DNA of 64,000 bases from Cytobacillus citreus (GCF_018343665.1 NZ_JAGYPM010000002.1:723979-787978); one strand, 5' to 3'; counted from the first letter of the stretch, positions 34,653 to 43,016 are shown. Numbers and translations: made by a program. Notes: generated by a model from the letters alone, not told the origin.

Positions 34653-34852
34653 TTTTTTACCTTCCCATTCGATTTAGTTCACTTTTACCATTTTTATTAT
34701 GTCTAGTATTTATTTTAACATAAAATTACATATTTTCCTTTTTTCTTTCGAAATTAATTAAAGGATTAACACTGTTATTTGGTATACTATTTCCCCTGCG
34801 ATTTAAGATGTTTCTACACAAAAATAGAAGGTTTCACTTTATACTCAACATA

Positions 34853-34870
34853 TGAATGAACAACCATTCA
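34853..34870 (+). promoter_or_regulatory. FadR-like operator upstream of the MBL-fold hydrolase
   Basis: TGAATGAACAACCATTCA matches 16 of 18 positions of the Bacillus FadR (YsiA) box TGAATGAMTANTCATTCA. A TATGAT -10-like box lies at 34879-34884. Control by a fatty-acid-degradation TetR regulator is inferred. Confidence 0.5.
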
Positions 34871-34910
34871 TTTCGTGTTATGATAGCAAAAAAAGCATTG
34901 GGGTGCTGAG

Positions 34911-35714
34911 ATGTTGTTTCATAAAAAGTTGGAGCGAGGTAATGTAGGAGACATTCATTTTGCGAACGGTTCGATCCAGTTTCAGTCGGTGAAACTAAAT
35001 GTATATAGCTATGCAACAGATGGGATTGTTATTGATGCAGGCTCGAAATCATTTGCGAAACAGTTTCAAGCGTTTTTTGACGAGCAACAGATAGATGCAC
35101 TGTATTGTACACATATTCATGAAGACCATACGGGTTGTGCGGCTTGGCTTCAGGATCAGCGCAAAGTACCAGTCTATATACACAAAAATTCGATTGCAGA
35201 GGCACTTAAAAAGGGAAAGTATCCATTATATAGACAGCTATTTTGGGGCATACGACCACCCTTTAACCCTTTACCAGTGCCAGAAACGTTTCATTCGCGT
35301 ACGTTTAACTGGCAGAGTATTTTCACTCCAGGACATTCGGCTGATCATATTGCCTATTTGAATACGTCGACCGGCCAGCTATTCTCTGGTGATTTGTTCG
35401 TTCAGGTGAAAACAAAGGTCATAATGGATAGCGAATCCATTCCGCAAATAATCGAATCAATTGAGCATATCTTAACGTATGATTTTAAAGAAGTATTTTG
35501 TAATCACGCAGGATATATCAAGGACGGAAAAGAAAAGCTTCAGGAAAAGCTTGATTATTTGTATCATGTTACTGACGAAGTGAAGAAATTATATCAACAA
35601 GGTATGTCAGTACAGGAAATTCAGCAGCACTTTTTCCCGCGCAAGTACCAAATTACAACGTTTTCGTTAGGTCAATGGGACTCAAAGCATATAGTGACGT
35701 CAATTTTAGGATAG
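34911..35714 (+). CDS. Metallo-beta-lactamase-fold hydrolase
   Basis: A 267-residue hydrolase with the zinc motif THIHEDHTG (HxHxDH) near residue 64, TPGHSADHIAY supplying the next His, SGDLF the bridging Asp, and CNHAG the last His. There is no signal peptide, so it is cytosolic. It could be a thioesterase, lactonase or general MBL hydrolase. A FadR-like box upstream hints at a link to acyl chemistry (inference). Confidence 0.85.
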   Translation: MLFHKKLERGNVGDIHFANGSIQFQSVKLNVYSYATDGIVIDAGSKSFAKQFQAFFDEQQIDALYCTHIHEDHTGCAAWLQDQRKVPVYIHKNSIAEALKKGKYPLYRQLFWGIRPPFNPLPVPETFHSRTFNWQSIFTPGHSADHIAYLNTSTGQLFSGDLFVQVKTKVIMDSESIPQIIESIEHILTYDFKEVFCNHAGYIKDGKEKLQEKLDYLYHVTDEVKKLYQQGMSVQEIQQHFFPRKYQITTFSLGQWDSKHIVTSILG

Positions 35715-35721
35715 TAGAATA

Positions 35722-35976
35722 GTGTTTGACTTAGCTCTTGGGCTTGTTTTGTTCTGGATTGTCAATGCGGGCGAAGCGGAAGTCGCTGGAGTAACATTGA
35801 AAGAATTGAAAAACTCCCCACGCTATGATGAACATGTACTGAAAAGTCCGATAGCCAAAGGACCCTATCAAGTTAATACGATCACATATGGCAGTGAAAA
35901 TAGTTACCGAAAAGAGTTTAACCAGAATGATTCTCTCTTTACAAAAACGGTGGTTGGTTATTTTCAGGATAGTTGA
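35722..35976 (+). pseudogene. Possible N-terminal fragment of a large alpha/beta hydrolase
   Basis: An 84-residue frame. After a hydrophobic start it reads LKELKNSPRYDEHVLKSPIAKGPYQVNTITYGSENSYRKEFNQ, which recalls the region just before the catalytic domain of large Bacillus alpha/beta hydrolases. The catalytic part is missing and no ribosome binding site precedes it. Most likely a gene remnant; the family link is from memory only. Confidence 0.3.
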
Positions 35977-35992
35977 AGAAAGTTTAAAGAAT

Positions 35993-36370
35993 TTAAAGTA
36001 TTACGCCTGAAACATCCCCTTTCAATACTTCTTTTTCATTCTGGTTTTTGCATAAAAAGGTTGCAATAAAAGCTGTTCTATTATTTTCTTGCCTTTCGTA
36101 TTTTTCAATTTTAAATTCACAAATTATTGTATCTCCAGTAAACACAGGTCTTAAAAACTCAAAATGCGTACTACGAGCCAGTACGTTATTATCTCCAGCT
36201 ATTTTTGTTGGCAGAGTTGCCGTTAATAACCCTTGAATTACAAGTCTTCCCTGTTCATCTGGGATTATATGATGAATCCCTTCATCACCTGAAATCTCAG
36301 TAAATAATTCAACATCCCTTACTGTAAAAGTCCGTTCAAACGTAATTATATCTCCTGCTTTTAATGGCAT
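35993..36370 (-). CDS. MaoC-like hydratase domain protein
   Basis: A single hot-dog-fold protein of 125 residues related to R-specific enoyl-CoA hydratases. The hydratase-type Asp/His segment is visible as FTEISGDEGIHHI, then VIQGLLTATLPTKIAG and LRPVFTGDTI. GGAGGAG precedes the ATG. It may act on acyl-CoA or acyl-carrier-linked intermediates. The neighbouring FadR-like box makes a fatty-acid role plausible but unproven. Confidence 0.82.
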   Translation of the reverse strand: MPLKAGDIITFERTFTVRDVELFTEISGDEGIHHIIPDEQGRLVIQGLLTATLPTKIAGDNNVLARSTHFEFLRPVFTGDTIICEFKIEKYERQENNRTAFIATFLCKNQNEKEVLKGDVSGVIL

Positions 36371-36663
36371 TTAATTCTCCTCCTGAATGTTTTATACTGT
36401 ATGATTAATAACAATGTGAATATTACATCAATATCAAACTTTCAAGGTAATATATTCCATGTAAATTAAAAAAATCCTTGTTTCACTAAACTGACCGTTA
36501 GTTGAAGAAGGATCAATAATATTGGTACTCAAAACGGCACTGAAATTGACAGTGGTTTTGGCCCGCTTTTTTAATTGTACAATACTTATTTTCCATTATA
36601 AAAATGATGTCCATTGCTATGTCAAAGTTAAAGAAATTACGCCAGAAACCTTGATAAATAAAA
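36371..36663. other. Gene-free stretch
   Basis: A 62-codon frame over 36522-36710 has no ribosome site and a non-protein-like composition. The segment TTTCACTAAACTGACCGTTAG near 36481 looks like an old insertion-sequence end, but I cannot name it. Confidence 0.35.
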
Positions 36664-36693
36664 AAAAGACGTATGCCAATTCATACGTCAATT
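36664..36693 (-). terminator. Terminator of the 28-codon ORF
   Basis: On the minus strand, GACGTATG pairs with CATACGTC, followed by seven T, just after the short ORF stop. Confidence 0.85.
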
Positions 36694-36706
36694 CTTGTGT
36701 CATTTA

Positions 36707-36793
36707 TTAAGAAAGCACCCGAAAACGGAACCCTTTACATATACTGCCGGCTATAATTCCGGTTAATATACTAACAGTTAATACTTTTTTCAT
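36707..36793 (-). CDS. 28-residue peptide gene
   Basis: A short frame (MKKVLTVSILTGIIAGSICK, then GFRFRVLS) has a strong AAGGGGAG site and its own terminator, so it is probably expressed. The first about 18 residues are a signal-like hydrophobic stretch and the tail is basic. It resembles small pheromone or leaderless peptides in size and layout. It is divergent from the broken bacteriocin-like gene. Function unknown. Confidence 0.55.
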   Translation of the reverse strand: MKKVLTVSILTGIIAGSICKGFRFRVLS

Positions 36794-36882
36794 AAATATC
36801 TCCCCTTCTATCGCATTACTTTCTATATATATGGTAAAATTGATTTGTTATAAGAATGTTCTGACAAATAGAGTGGTATATA

Positions 36883-37602
36883 ATGAAGAAAAAGTTATTA
36901 AACATCCTTGTCATACTAGCTATGTTTTTTGTATTTGTAGTTCCAAATGTAAGTGCAAGTGATCTAAATGTCGAACCGAGTTCATTAGATTCTTTTAAAG
37001 ATGAGATCAGTAAGACTTCAGAAATATCAGATGAAAAACAGAAAAAGTTTTTTACTAATAAGATTAGAAACCTGCTAGAGGAAAATAACGGAAAATCATT
37101 AGGAAAAGAAAAAGCTAGCAGATAAGATTGATTTTTCAGGAGTAAAATTATTAAAATATGAAAATAATGATACATTTTCATACGTGGTCTCTATGCCTGT
37201 TATTTTAGAAAATAGTCACGAGTTTAGCAACGTTACGTTTGTTTTCGATAACAAAAAGAAATTTTTAAGTACATTAGAGCTTTATTTAACTGAAAACAAA
37301 GAAGGTTTTTTCAATATTACACAATATATGGACGGTGAAGAAAAAGTTAACTTGGACACGGACTTTCAATTTGAAACAGTGGAGGAGTTTAAAAACAATC
37401 AACCAGAGATCACGTTATTCGCTTTTGATATTGATTTCTTGGCAAGTTGTTTGGGAATTTCTGTTGGACTAGCTACTATAATCGCAAGTACTTGTGCTGT
37501 TGCTTGTTATTTTACAGATTAGGATGTGGAGCCTGCTTGGCTTTTGTAGCAGGATTTAATATAGGGGGAGGTATTGCGTGTTTCGCAGATGCGTGGAGAT
37601 AA
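36883..37602 (+). pseudogene. Frameshifted Cys-rich bacteriocin-like precursor (halocin C8-like type)
   Basis: Three adjoining frames make one protein. The first starts with a signal peptide (to about VSAS). After SLGKEK a one-base shift in the A-rich run (37104-37113) moves to the frame reading LADKIDFSGVKLLKYENN and on to ACYFTD. A second shift at the TAG at 37520 leads to GCGACLAFVAGFNIGGGIAC, then FADAWR, ending at 37602. The C-terminus is a hydrophobic, Cys-rich domain (about six Cys), preceded by a long acidic propeptide, as in halocin C8-like Firmicute precursors. Either a pseudogene or two sequencing indels. Confidence 0.6.
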
Positions 37603-37753
37603 AAAACTAATTATATATTTTACTATTTATTTTGGAGTCACCGTCGTTGGAGTTTTACTTAAAAACATATGGTTATTACTAACCTCCATTTTATGTGTAT
37701 TCTTTTTATTAATAAGACAAATAAAGGTTTATCGAAATCATAGAAAAAATTGA
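37589..37753 (+). CDS. Small two-helix membrane protein, candidate immunity protein
   Basis: A 54-residue frame from ATG 37589, overlapping the end of the bacteriocin-like gene. It has two hydrophobic segments (about 8-24 and 28-43) and a basic tail (RQIKVYRNHRKN). GGGGGAGG lies about 17 bases upstream; an in-frame TTG at 37574 is nearer but too close. Size and position fit a bacteriocin immunity protein (inference). Confidence 0.5.
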   Translation: MRGDKKLIIYFTIYFGVTVVGVLLKNIWLLLTSILCVFFLLIRQIKVYRNHRKN

Positions 37754-37934
37754 CTGTAGATTTTAAGAATTAAAGACCTATTTGAACATTTACTAGATTA
37801 GAGAAGGTTGTCCAAAAGATTCAGAAGGGCCTGATTCTATTGGAGCCTTTTTTAAGTTTCTCTGAAAAGGTAAACAATAATTATCCTGTCTTTGTACACT
37901 AGAGGACTATATAACATAATCTTAGATAATTATT

Positions 37935-38073
37935 AACATAACTATTTGCATTGCTAGAACTTCCCTGAATAAACACTGCACGAAGGAAATGCGAATGCAT
38001 TTTCGAGGAGCTCGAGCCTTCCACTCCAATCAACAACCAAATAGTATTATCAACACTGAACTTTAACACAACC
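37935..38073 (-). repeat. Bacillus-type intergenic repeat element, decayed copy B
   Basis: Read on the minus strand it shares long stretches with copy A (7627-7850), such as TGTTAAAG.TCA.TGTTGATA, GTTGATTGGAG.G.AAGGC and TTTATTCAG. The second half of the element is missing. The remaining gene-free DNA 37754-37934 has only a weak hairpin near 37827-37852. Confidence 0.7.
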
Positions 38074-38102
38074 AATATATAAGCTATAAGAGGTTTTGTT
38101 TT

Positions 38103-38126
38103 AAATATCTCGAATTCGAGATATTT
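38103..38126. promoter_or_regulatory. MhqR-type 24-bp palindromic operator
   Basis: A perfect palindrome with half AAATATCTCGAA. Its core TATCTCGAATTCGAGATA equals the MhqR operator known from B. subtilis. It sits just upstream of TTGATT (38130-38135), a 17-bp spacer and TAAAGT (38153-38158), the likely promoter of the regulator operon. Confidence 0.85.
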
Positions 38127-38191
38127 ATCTTGATTTCTCTTCAATTGAGTAGTAAAGTGATATTAAGGTTAACGATGGGGAGGGAAATGAA

Positions 38192-38635
38192 ATGCGCAAT
38201 AATACGTTGGGGTCATTAATCTGGTTGCGTTTAATGCGTTTTACGAACCATAGTAACCAGCTTTCGAATGAATTTTTAAAGCGCTTAGAATTAACTACAG
38301 CACAATTTGATGTGCTCGTGCAAATTCATGTATATCAGCCACTTACGCAGATAGAGTTAGCTGAAAAAGTAACAGTCACGCAAGGTGGCATTTCTCGTAT
38401 GCTCGCACGGCTTGAGAAAGAAGACTATATTGTACGCAAGCAAGATTGGAAAACGAAAACAATTAGCTTAACGGAAAAAGGTGAAGCGATATTAGAAGAG
38501 GCTTTGCCAGCTCAACTAGCATTTCAAACGTCGTTTTTTGACGAAATATTAACCGAAGAAGAAACGAAAACATTGTACACGCTGATAACTCGTGTACATA
38601 AACATAGCCTAAAAAAAGAATTACCGCTTGAGTAA
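38192..38635 (+). CDS. mhqR: MarR family repressor, MhqR-like
   Basis: A 147-residue winged-helix dimer. The DNA-binding region reads [35 protein letters not shown], and the wing is [15 protein letters not shown]. The upstream operator and the following ring-cleavage dioxygenase match the B. subtilis MhqR (YkvE) system, which is derepressed by quinones and catechols. GGGAGGG precedes the ATG. Autoregulation through the palindrome is inferred. Confidence 0.86.
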   Translation: MRNNTLGSLIWLRLMRFTNHSNQLSNEFLKRLELTTAQFDVLVQIHVYQPLTQIELAEKVTVTQGGISRMLARLEKEDYIVRKQDWKTKTISLTEKGEAILEEALPAQLAFQTSFFDEILTEEETKTLYTLITRVHKHSLKKELPLE

Positions 38636-38651
38636 TTTTTTTTACATTATC

Positions 38652-38667
38652 ACTTGATTAATCAAGT
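38652..38667. promoter_or_regulatory. 16-bp palindrome between regulator and dioxygenase genes
   Basis: ACTTGATTAATCAAGT is a perfect palindrome of MarR/TetR operator type, different in sequence from the MhqR site. It lies 21 bases before the dioxygenase ATG and may be bound by a second regulator. Confidence 0.6.
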
Positions 38668-38688
38668 TAAAAATAGGGAGGATTCATA

Positions 38689-39630
38689 ATGTATAAAATT
38701 TCTGGACATCACCATATATCAATGTTTACAAAAAACGCTCAAATGAATAATCAATTTTATCAAAATGTGTTGGGCTTGCGGCGCGTTAAAAAGACTGTCA
38801 ACCAAGATAACCCGTCTATGTATCACTTATTTTACGGAGATTTAACGGGAAGTGCAGGGACGGAGCTATCCTTTTTTGAAATGCCGATGGCGGGAAGAAC
38901 GATTCGTGGCACAAATGCCATTACTCAAATTGGTTTACTAGTTCCATCATTTGAAAGTCTGGAATATTGGAAAAAGCGTTTTGAACAATTCGATGTTAAG
39001 CATGGAGAAATCACTACGTATACTGGCCAAGCTGCACTTCCATTTGAGGATACGGAAGGGCTACGTCTTGTTTTACTTAATAATAATGGCGAAGAGACAC
39101 CCACATACTGGTCGGCATGGGAAGATTCCAGCGTTGATCTGGAGCAGCGTATTTTAGGGATGGGGACTGTGGAGATCACTGTACGTTATTTGAATCGAAC
39201 GGCAAGAACTTTAAGGGATATGCTTGGCTATGTTGAAGTGGCTCGTTCAGATAAAGAGGCTATCTATCAGTCTGTTGCCGGTCAAGCATTTGGTGAAATT
39301 GTAGTGAAGGAGCAGGTGGGGCCGAGTGAAAAGCCAGGTCGGGGCAGCATTCATCATTTGGCGATTCGTGTGAAGAACGAGGAAGAGCTCAAGTATTGGG
39401 ACGAAGTGGTGAAAGAATATGGTTTCCAATCAACTGGAGTTGTCGATCGTTTTTATTTCAAAAGCATATATTTCCGTGATTCGAATGGGATTTTATTTGA
39501 AATGGCGACAGATGGACCTGGATTTACGGTTGATTCAACGGTTGAAGCATTAGGAAAAAAATTAGATTTACCACCATTTTTAGAAGATAAACGTGCAGAA
39601 ATTGAAGCAGGATTAAAACCAATTGATTAA
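38689..39630 (+). CDS. mhqA: Ring-cleavage extradiol dioxygenase of the MhqA/MhqO/MhqE type
   Basis: A 313-residue two-domain vicinal-oxygen-chelate protein. The metal-binding His is in ISGHHHISMFTKN, the second-domain His in GRGSIHHLAIRV, and the Glu in NGILFEMATDGPGF. The family cleaves or detoxifies (methyl)hydroquinones. GGGAGG sets the start. It follows the MhqR-like gene, so it should be induced by quinone stress. The gene symbol is by context; MhqO and MhqE are close relatives. Confidence 0.88.
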   Translation: MYKISGHHHISMFTKNAQMNNQFYQNVLGLRRVKKTVNQDNPSMYHLFYGDLTGSAGTELSFFEMPMAGRTIRGTNAITQIGLLVPSFESLEYWKKRFEQFDVKHGEITTYTGQAALPFEDTEGLRLVLLNNNGEETPTYWSAWEDSSVDLEQRILGMGTVEITVRYLNRTARTLRDMLGYVEVARSDKEAIYQSVAGQAFGEIVVKEQVGPSEKPGRGSIHHLAIRVKNEEELKYWDEVVKEYGFQSTGVVDRFYFKSIYFRDSNGILFEMATDGPGFTVDSTVEALGKKLDLPPFLEDKRAEIEAGLKPID

Positions 39631-39645
39631 AAGGGGTGGATGACA

Positions 39646-40704
39646 ATGGAACAATATCGCATTGATCCAAATAAAGGACTTGAATTCGGTTTATATTCGA
39701 TTGGTGATCATATACTAAATCCATTTACAGGAAGTCGTATTAGCGCTGAACAGCGTATTCATGAATTAGTCGAAGCGAGTAAGCTAGCAGATGAGGCAGG
39801 ACTAGACGTATTTGCCGTCGGTGAAAGTCATCAAACACATTTTACAACCCAAGCACATACGGTCATTTTAGGGGCAATTGCACAAGCGACGAAAAATATT
39901 AAAATTGCCAGCTCGGCAACGGTGTTAAGTACGTCAGACCCCGTTCGTGTGTATGAAGATTTTGCGACATTAGATTTAATTTCAAGAGGTCGAGCTGAAA
40001 TTGTTGCGGGGCGTGGCTCAAGAATTGGGGCATATAGCTTGCTTGGCTATGATGTCCGTGATTATGAGGAATTATTTGAAGAAAAAATGGAACTTTTAAT
40101 GAAGTTAAATAACGAGAATAGAATAACGTGGGAAGGAAAATTTCGTGCGCCACTAGAAAATGCATATATTCTTCCACAGCCCCAAAATGGTTATATGCCG
40201 ATTTGGCGTGCTGTAGGTGGCCCACCGGCAAGTGCCATTAAAGCAGGTGATGCAGGTGTACCAATGATGCTGACGACGCTTGGTGGTCCAGCCATTAATT
40301 TTAAAATTTCTGTAGATGCGTATCGTGAGGCATTAGAGCGAAGTGGCTTTGACTCAAGCAAACTGCCAATTGCCACAACAAGCTTATTTTACACAGCAGA
40401 AAATTCACAGGACGCCCTTCGTGAATACTATCCACACATCAATACAGGCATGCGGGCTTTAAGAGGCGGAGGTTATCCAAAGCAACAATTTGAAGAAGCA
40501 ATTGACTATCGTGATGCTTTAATGGTAGGCAGCCCGCAGCAAATCATTGAAAAAATGCTCTATCAATATGAGTTATACGGACAACAAAGATTCATGGCCC
40601 AAATTGACTTTGGTGGCGTGCCATTCAATAAAATTGCGAAAATTATTGAACTGATTGCAACAGATATCCTGCCAGCAATCAAGAAACATACAGCAAAAAA
40701 ATAA
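39646..40704 (+). CDS. LLM-class flavin-dependent monooxygenase
   Basis: A luciferase-like FMN/F420-type oxidoreductase of 352 residues (ELVEASKLADEAGLDVFAVGESHQTHF, TDPVRVYEDFATLDLISRGRAEIVAGRGSR-type block). The start is ATG 39646, nine bases after AAGGGG; ATG 39640 is too close. It lies 15 bases after the dioxygenase gene and should belong to the same quinone-stress operon, perhaps oxidising aromatic compounds. Substrate not known. Confidence 0.88.
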   Translation: MEQYRIDPNKGLEFGLYSIGDHILNPFTGSRISAEQRIHELVEASKLADEAGLDVFAVGESHQTHFTTQAHTVILGAIAQATKNIKIASSATVLSTSDPVRVYEDFATLDLISRGRAEIVAGRGSRIGAYSLLGYDVRDYEELFEEKMELLMKLNNENRITWEGKFRAPLENAYILPQPQNGYMPIWRAVGGPPASAIKAGDAGVPMMLTTLGGPAINFKISVDAYREALERSGFDSSKLPIATTSLFYTAENSQDALREYYPHINTGMRALRGGGYPKQQFEEAIDYRDALMVGSPQQIIEKMLYQYELYGQQRFMAQIDFGGVPFNKIAKIIELIATDILPAIKKHTAKK

Positions 40705-40858
40705 AGTGAAGAATTAATGAAAAAAATATTTCTCATTCTAAAGTTGTAGACGTTTATCATCCCATTTTAGTAACAGCCTTCCTCCGACCTTCCGATGTTG
40801 CCGTTGCTTTCTTTTTCTAAAATAAAAGTAAGAAAAATAAAGAAAGCGAGAGATTCAT

Positions 40859-41590
40859 ATGAACAAAAAAACGGTTGTCATGATTACTGGAGCGTCAAAA
40901 GGCCTTGGAAGAGCACTGACATTGGAATTTGCAAAACAAGGGATGCGGCTTGCCATTTGTGCAAGAGGGGAAGGACTGTTGCGTGAGGTAGAGCAAGAAG
41001 CACGGGAGCTCGGCGCTGAAGTTATCGCAATAAGTGCTGATAGTACTGACGTAAAGGATGTTAATCGTTTCGTATCGATTGTAGAAGAAGCATTTGGAAG
41101 CATAGATGTCCTAATTAATAATGCATCAATATTTGGACCGGGGCCTACGCTGCTGGCTGATTATCCAGATCATGACTTTGCTGAAGTGCTTCGGGTGAAT
41201 GTGTTGAATCCTTTCCTTGTCACGAAGCGTGTATTACCAGGCATGTTAACCCGTAATAAAGGACGAATTCTTAATGTAACATCGGAAGCAGGAAAAACAG
41301 GATTTGCCGAATGGGGAGCGTATGGTATTTCTAAGTTTGCTGTGGAAGGCCTAACACAAACATGGGCTGATGAATTGCAAGATACAGGTGTTAGTATGGG
41401 GATGGTGGACCCAGGGGAAATGGATACGGAGATGCATGAGATTGCGGTTCCGGATTGTGATTATGAACTAGGTGACCCGAATGAGGTTGCAAAAGTATTT
41501 GTTCACCTTGCATTAGATGAAATGATTGAAGTGAATGGGAAGCGGTTTGAAGCACAGACCTTTTTACAAGAGAAGAGGGATGTGCTATGA
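40859..41590 (+). CDS. SDR family NAD(P)-dependent oxidoreductase
   Basis: A classical short-chain dehydrogenase, 243 residues. The cofactor motif is TGASKGLGRAL (about 11-21), NNAS is at about 85, and the catalytic YGISK follows with its Ser upstream (NVTSEAG). There is no unusual domain. The gene ends four bases inside the QueA-like gene (ATGA overlap), so the three downstream genes are co-translated. Substrate unknown. Confidence 0.9.
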   Translation: MNKKTVVMITGASKGLGRALTLEFAKQGMRLAICARGEGLLREVEQEARELGAEVIAISADSTDVKDVNRFVSIVEEAFGSIDVLINNASIFGPGPTLLADYPDHDFAEVLRVNVLNPFLVTKRVLPGMLTRNKGRILNVTSEAGKTGFAEWGAYGISKFAVEGLTQTWADELQDTGVSMGMVDPGEMDTEMHEIAVPDCDYELGDPNEVAKVFVHLALDEMIEVNGKRFEAQTFLQEKRDVL

Positions 41591-42624
41591 CGGCAACTGT
41601 TCATTCCTTCCAAGTACCTGAGTATTTAAATGCGAGTGTCCCTGCAGAATATAGAGGGATACAACGGGATCAAGTCCGATTAATGACACTCGATACCGCT
41701 ACTGGAGACAGCTCCCATCACTATTTTTATCAGCTCGATTCTTGCTTGCGTAAGGGAGATTTGCTTGTACTAAATAATAGTCGAACTCTTCCGGCAGTGT
41801 TAAAAGGAAAACAAGGAAAGCAAACGATAGAAATTCGTTTATCCCGAAAAGTATCTGATACGGAATGGGAAGCACTTATTGTTGGTGGAGTAGTGACTGT
41901 AGGAGAAATAATAGATTTATCTGGGGATTTAACAGCGACGATTACAGGGCTAGGTATGGAGGCACCTTTGATTATTCTCTCCTTTTCAAAGAGCGGATTA
42001 GATTTATACGATGCGATTTATCGTTACGGGGAGCCGCTGCACTATGAATATATTGAAACACCTTGGCCGTTAGAAATGTATCAAACAGTTTATGCTTCTG
42101 TCCCAGGCTCCGTGGAAATGCCTTCTGCTGGAAGAGCTTTTTCCTGGAAGCTTCTCAATAAGTTGAAGCAAAGAGGCGTGAACATCGCTTATCTTCAGCT
42201 TCATGCGGGCTTAAGCTATTACGGAAACGACCGTTGGCCTAATCCAAGTAAACATTTTGAGGAATTTTGCGTTCCAGAAGAAACAGCAGAACTAGTAAAC
42301 AAAACGAAAAAAAGTGGCGGACGTGTCATCGCAGTAGGAACGACAGTCGTTCGGGCACTTGAAACAGCTGTCAATGCCGCTGGAAATGTTGAAACACAGA
42401 AAGGGATAACAAGTCTTTATATTCAAAAAGGATACCCGCTGAAAGCGGTCGATGGACTTATTACAGGTTTCCATGAACCGGAAGCCAGTCATCTGGATCT
42501 GCTGACAGCCTTTATAGATAAAGATTTTTTGATGAATGCATATAAAGAAGCATTAAATGCTGGCTATCTTTGGCATGAGTTTGGTGATATGAATTTGATT
42601 TTGCCGCTGGATGATAAAAAATGA
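41587..42624 (+). CDS. QueA-like S-adenosylmethionine:tRNA ribosyltransferase-isomerase paralogue
   Basis: A 345-residue protein of the QueA family, which transfers the ribosyl part of SAM onto the preQ1 base in tRNA. Family blocks are visible: DLLVLNNSRTLPAVLKG, YQTVYASVPGSVEMPSAGRAFS, LQLHAGLSYYG, RVIAVGTTVVRALET and GLITGFHEPEASHL. A housekeeping queA normally sits by ruvAB and tgt. Here it is between an SDR and a VOC gene, with four-base overlaps on both sides. It is diverged (YYG where canonical QueA has T(F)), so it may act on another base or small molecule. Confidence 0.85.
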   Translation: MTATVHSFQVPEYLNASVPAEYRGIQRDQVRLMTLDTATGDSSHHYFYQLDSCLRKGDLLVLNNSRTLPAVLKGKQGKQTIEIRLSRKVSDTEWEALIVGGVVTVGEIIDLSGDLTATITGLGMEAPLIILSFSKSGLDLYDAIYRYGEPLHYEYIETPWPLEMYQTVYASVPGSVEMPSAGRAFSWKLLNKLKQRGVNIAYLQLHAGLSYYGNDRWPNPSKHFEEFCVPEETAELVNKTKKSGGRVIAVGTTVVRALETAVNAAGNVETQKGITSLYIQKGYPLKAVDGLITGFHEPEASHLDLLTAFIDKDFLMNAYKEALNAGYLWHEFGDMNLILPLDDKK

Positions 42625-42998
42625 AATGGCATCATGCAGGTATTCAAGTTCGAAATTTAGAGGATTCCATCCAGTTTTATAAAAGGATGTTTGATTTTAC
42701 AATAGAGCAATATCTTACATTACCCGGTGAGAAAATCGCATTTCTTAAAAAAGAAGATATCCGAATTGAATTAATTGAATCAGAGGAAAGTCTAGTAGCG
42801 TTTAGTTCTATCCACATTTCGTGGCAAGTGGAAGAATTAGAAATTTGGATGAAGAAGCTGAAAAGTAAGGGGCTCTATCCATCAGAAGGACCTATTAAGC
42901 TGGAAAATGGGTGGGTTGCCGTTTTTTATGATGGACTTGATAACGAGATAATCGAATTGATTCAGGAAGAAGGAAAAGGATTTTGCAATACCGTTTAA
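42621..42998 (+). CDS. VOC/glyoxalase-type protein
   Basis: A single-domain vicinal oxygen chelate protein of 125 residues. It starts MKWHHAGIQVRNLEDSIQFY with the metal-ligand His, and ends with FYDGLDNEIIELIQEE giving the Glu. It starts inside the QueA-like stop. The family includes lyases, dioxygenases and resistance proteins. In this operon it may act on the same pathway as the SDR and QueA-like enzymes. Confidence 0.85.
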   Translation: MKWHHAGIQVRNLEDSIQFYKRMFDFTIEQYLTLPGEKIAFLKKEDIRIELIESEESLVAFSSIHISWQVEELEIWMKKLKSKGLYPSEGPIKLENGWVAVFYDGLDNEIIELIQEEGKGFCNTV

Positions 42999-43016
42999 GG
43001 AAGTTACTAAGTAAAC

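Noticed and set aside
36628-36655. Similarity of 'ATTACGCCNGAAAC' to the end of the MaoC-like gene at 35998
   Set aside because: Only about 13 bases match; flanking sequence is unrelated, so it is probably chance.
36522-36710. 62-codon frame before the 28-aa peptide gene
   Set aside because: No ribosome site, odd composition, and it overlaps the terminator of the opposite gene.
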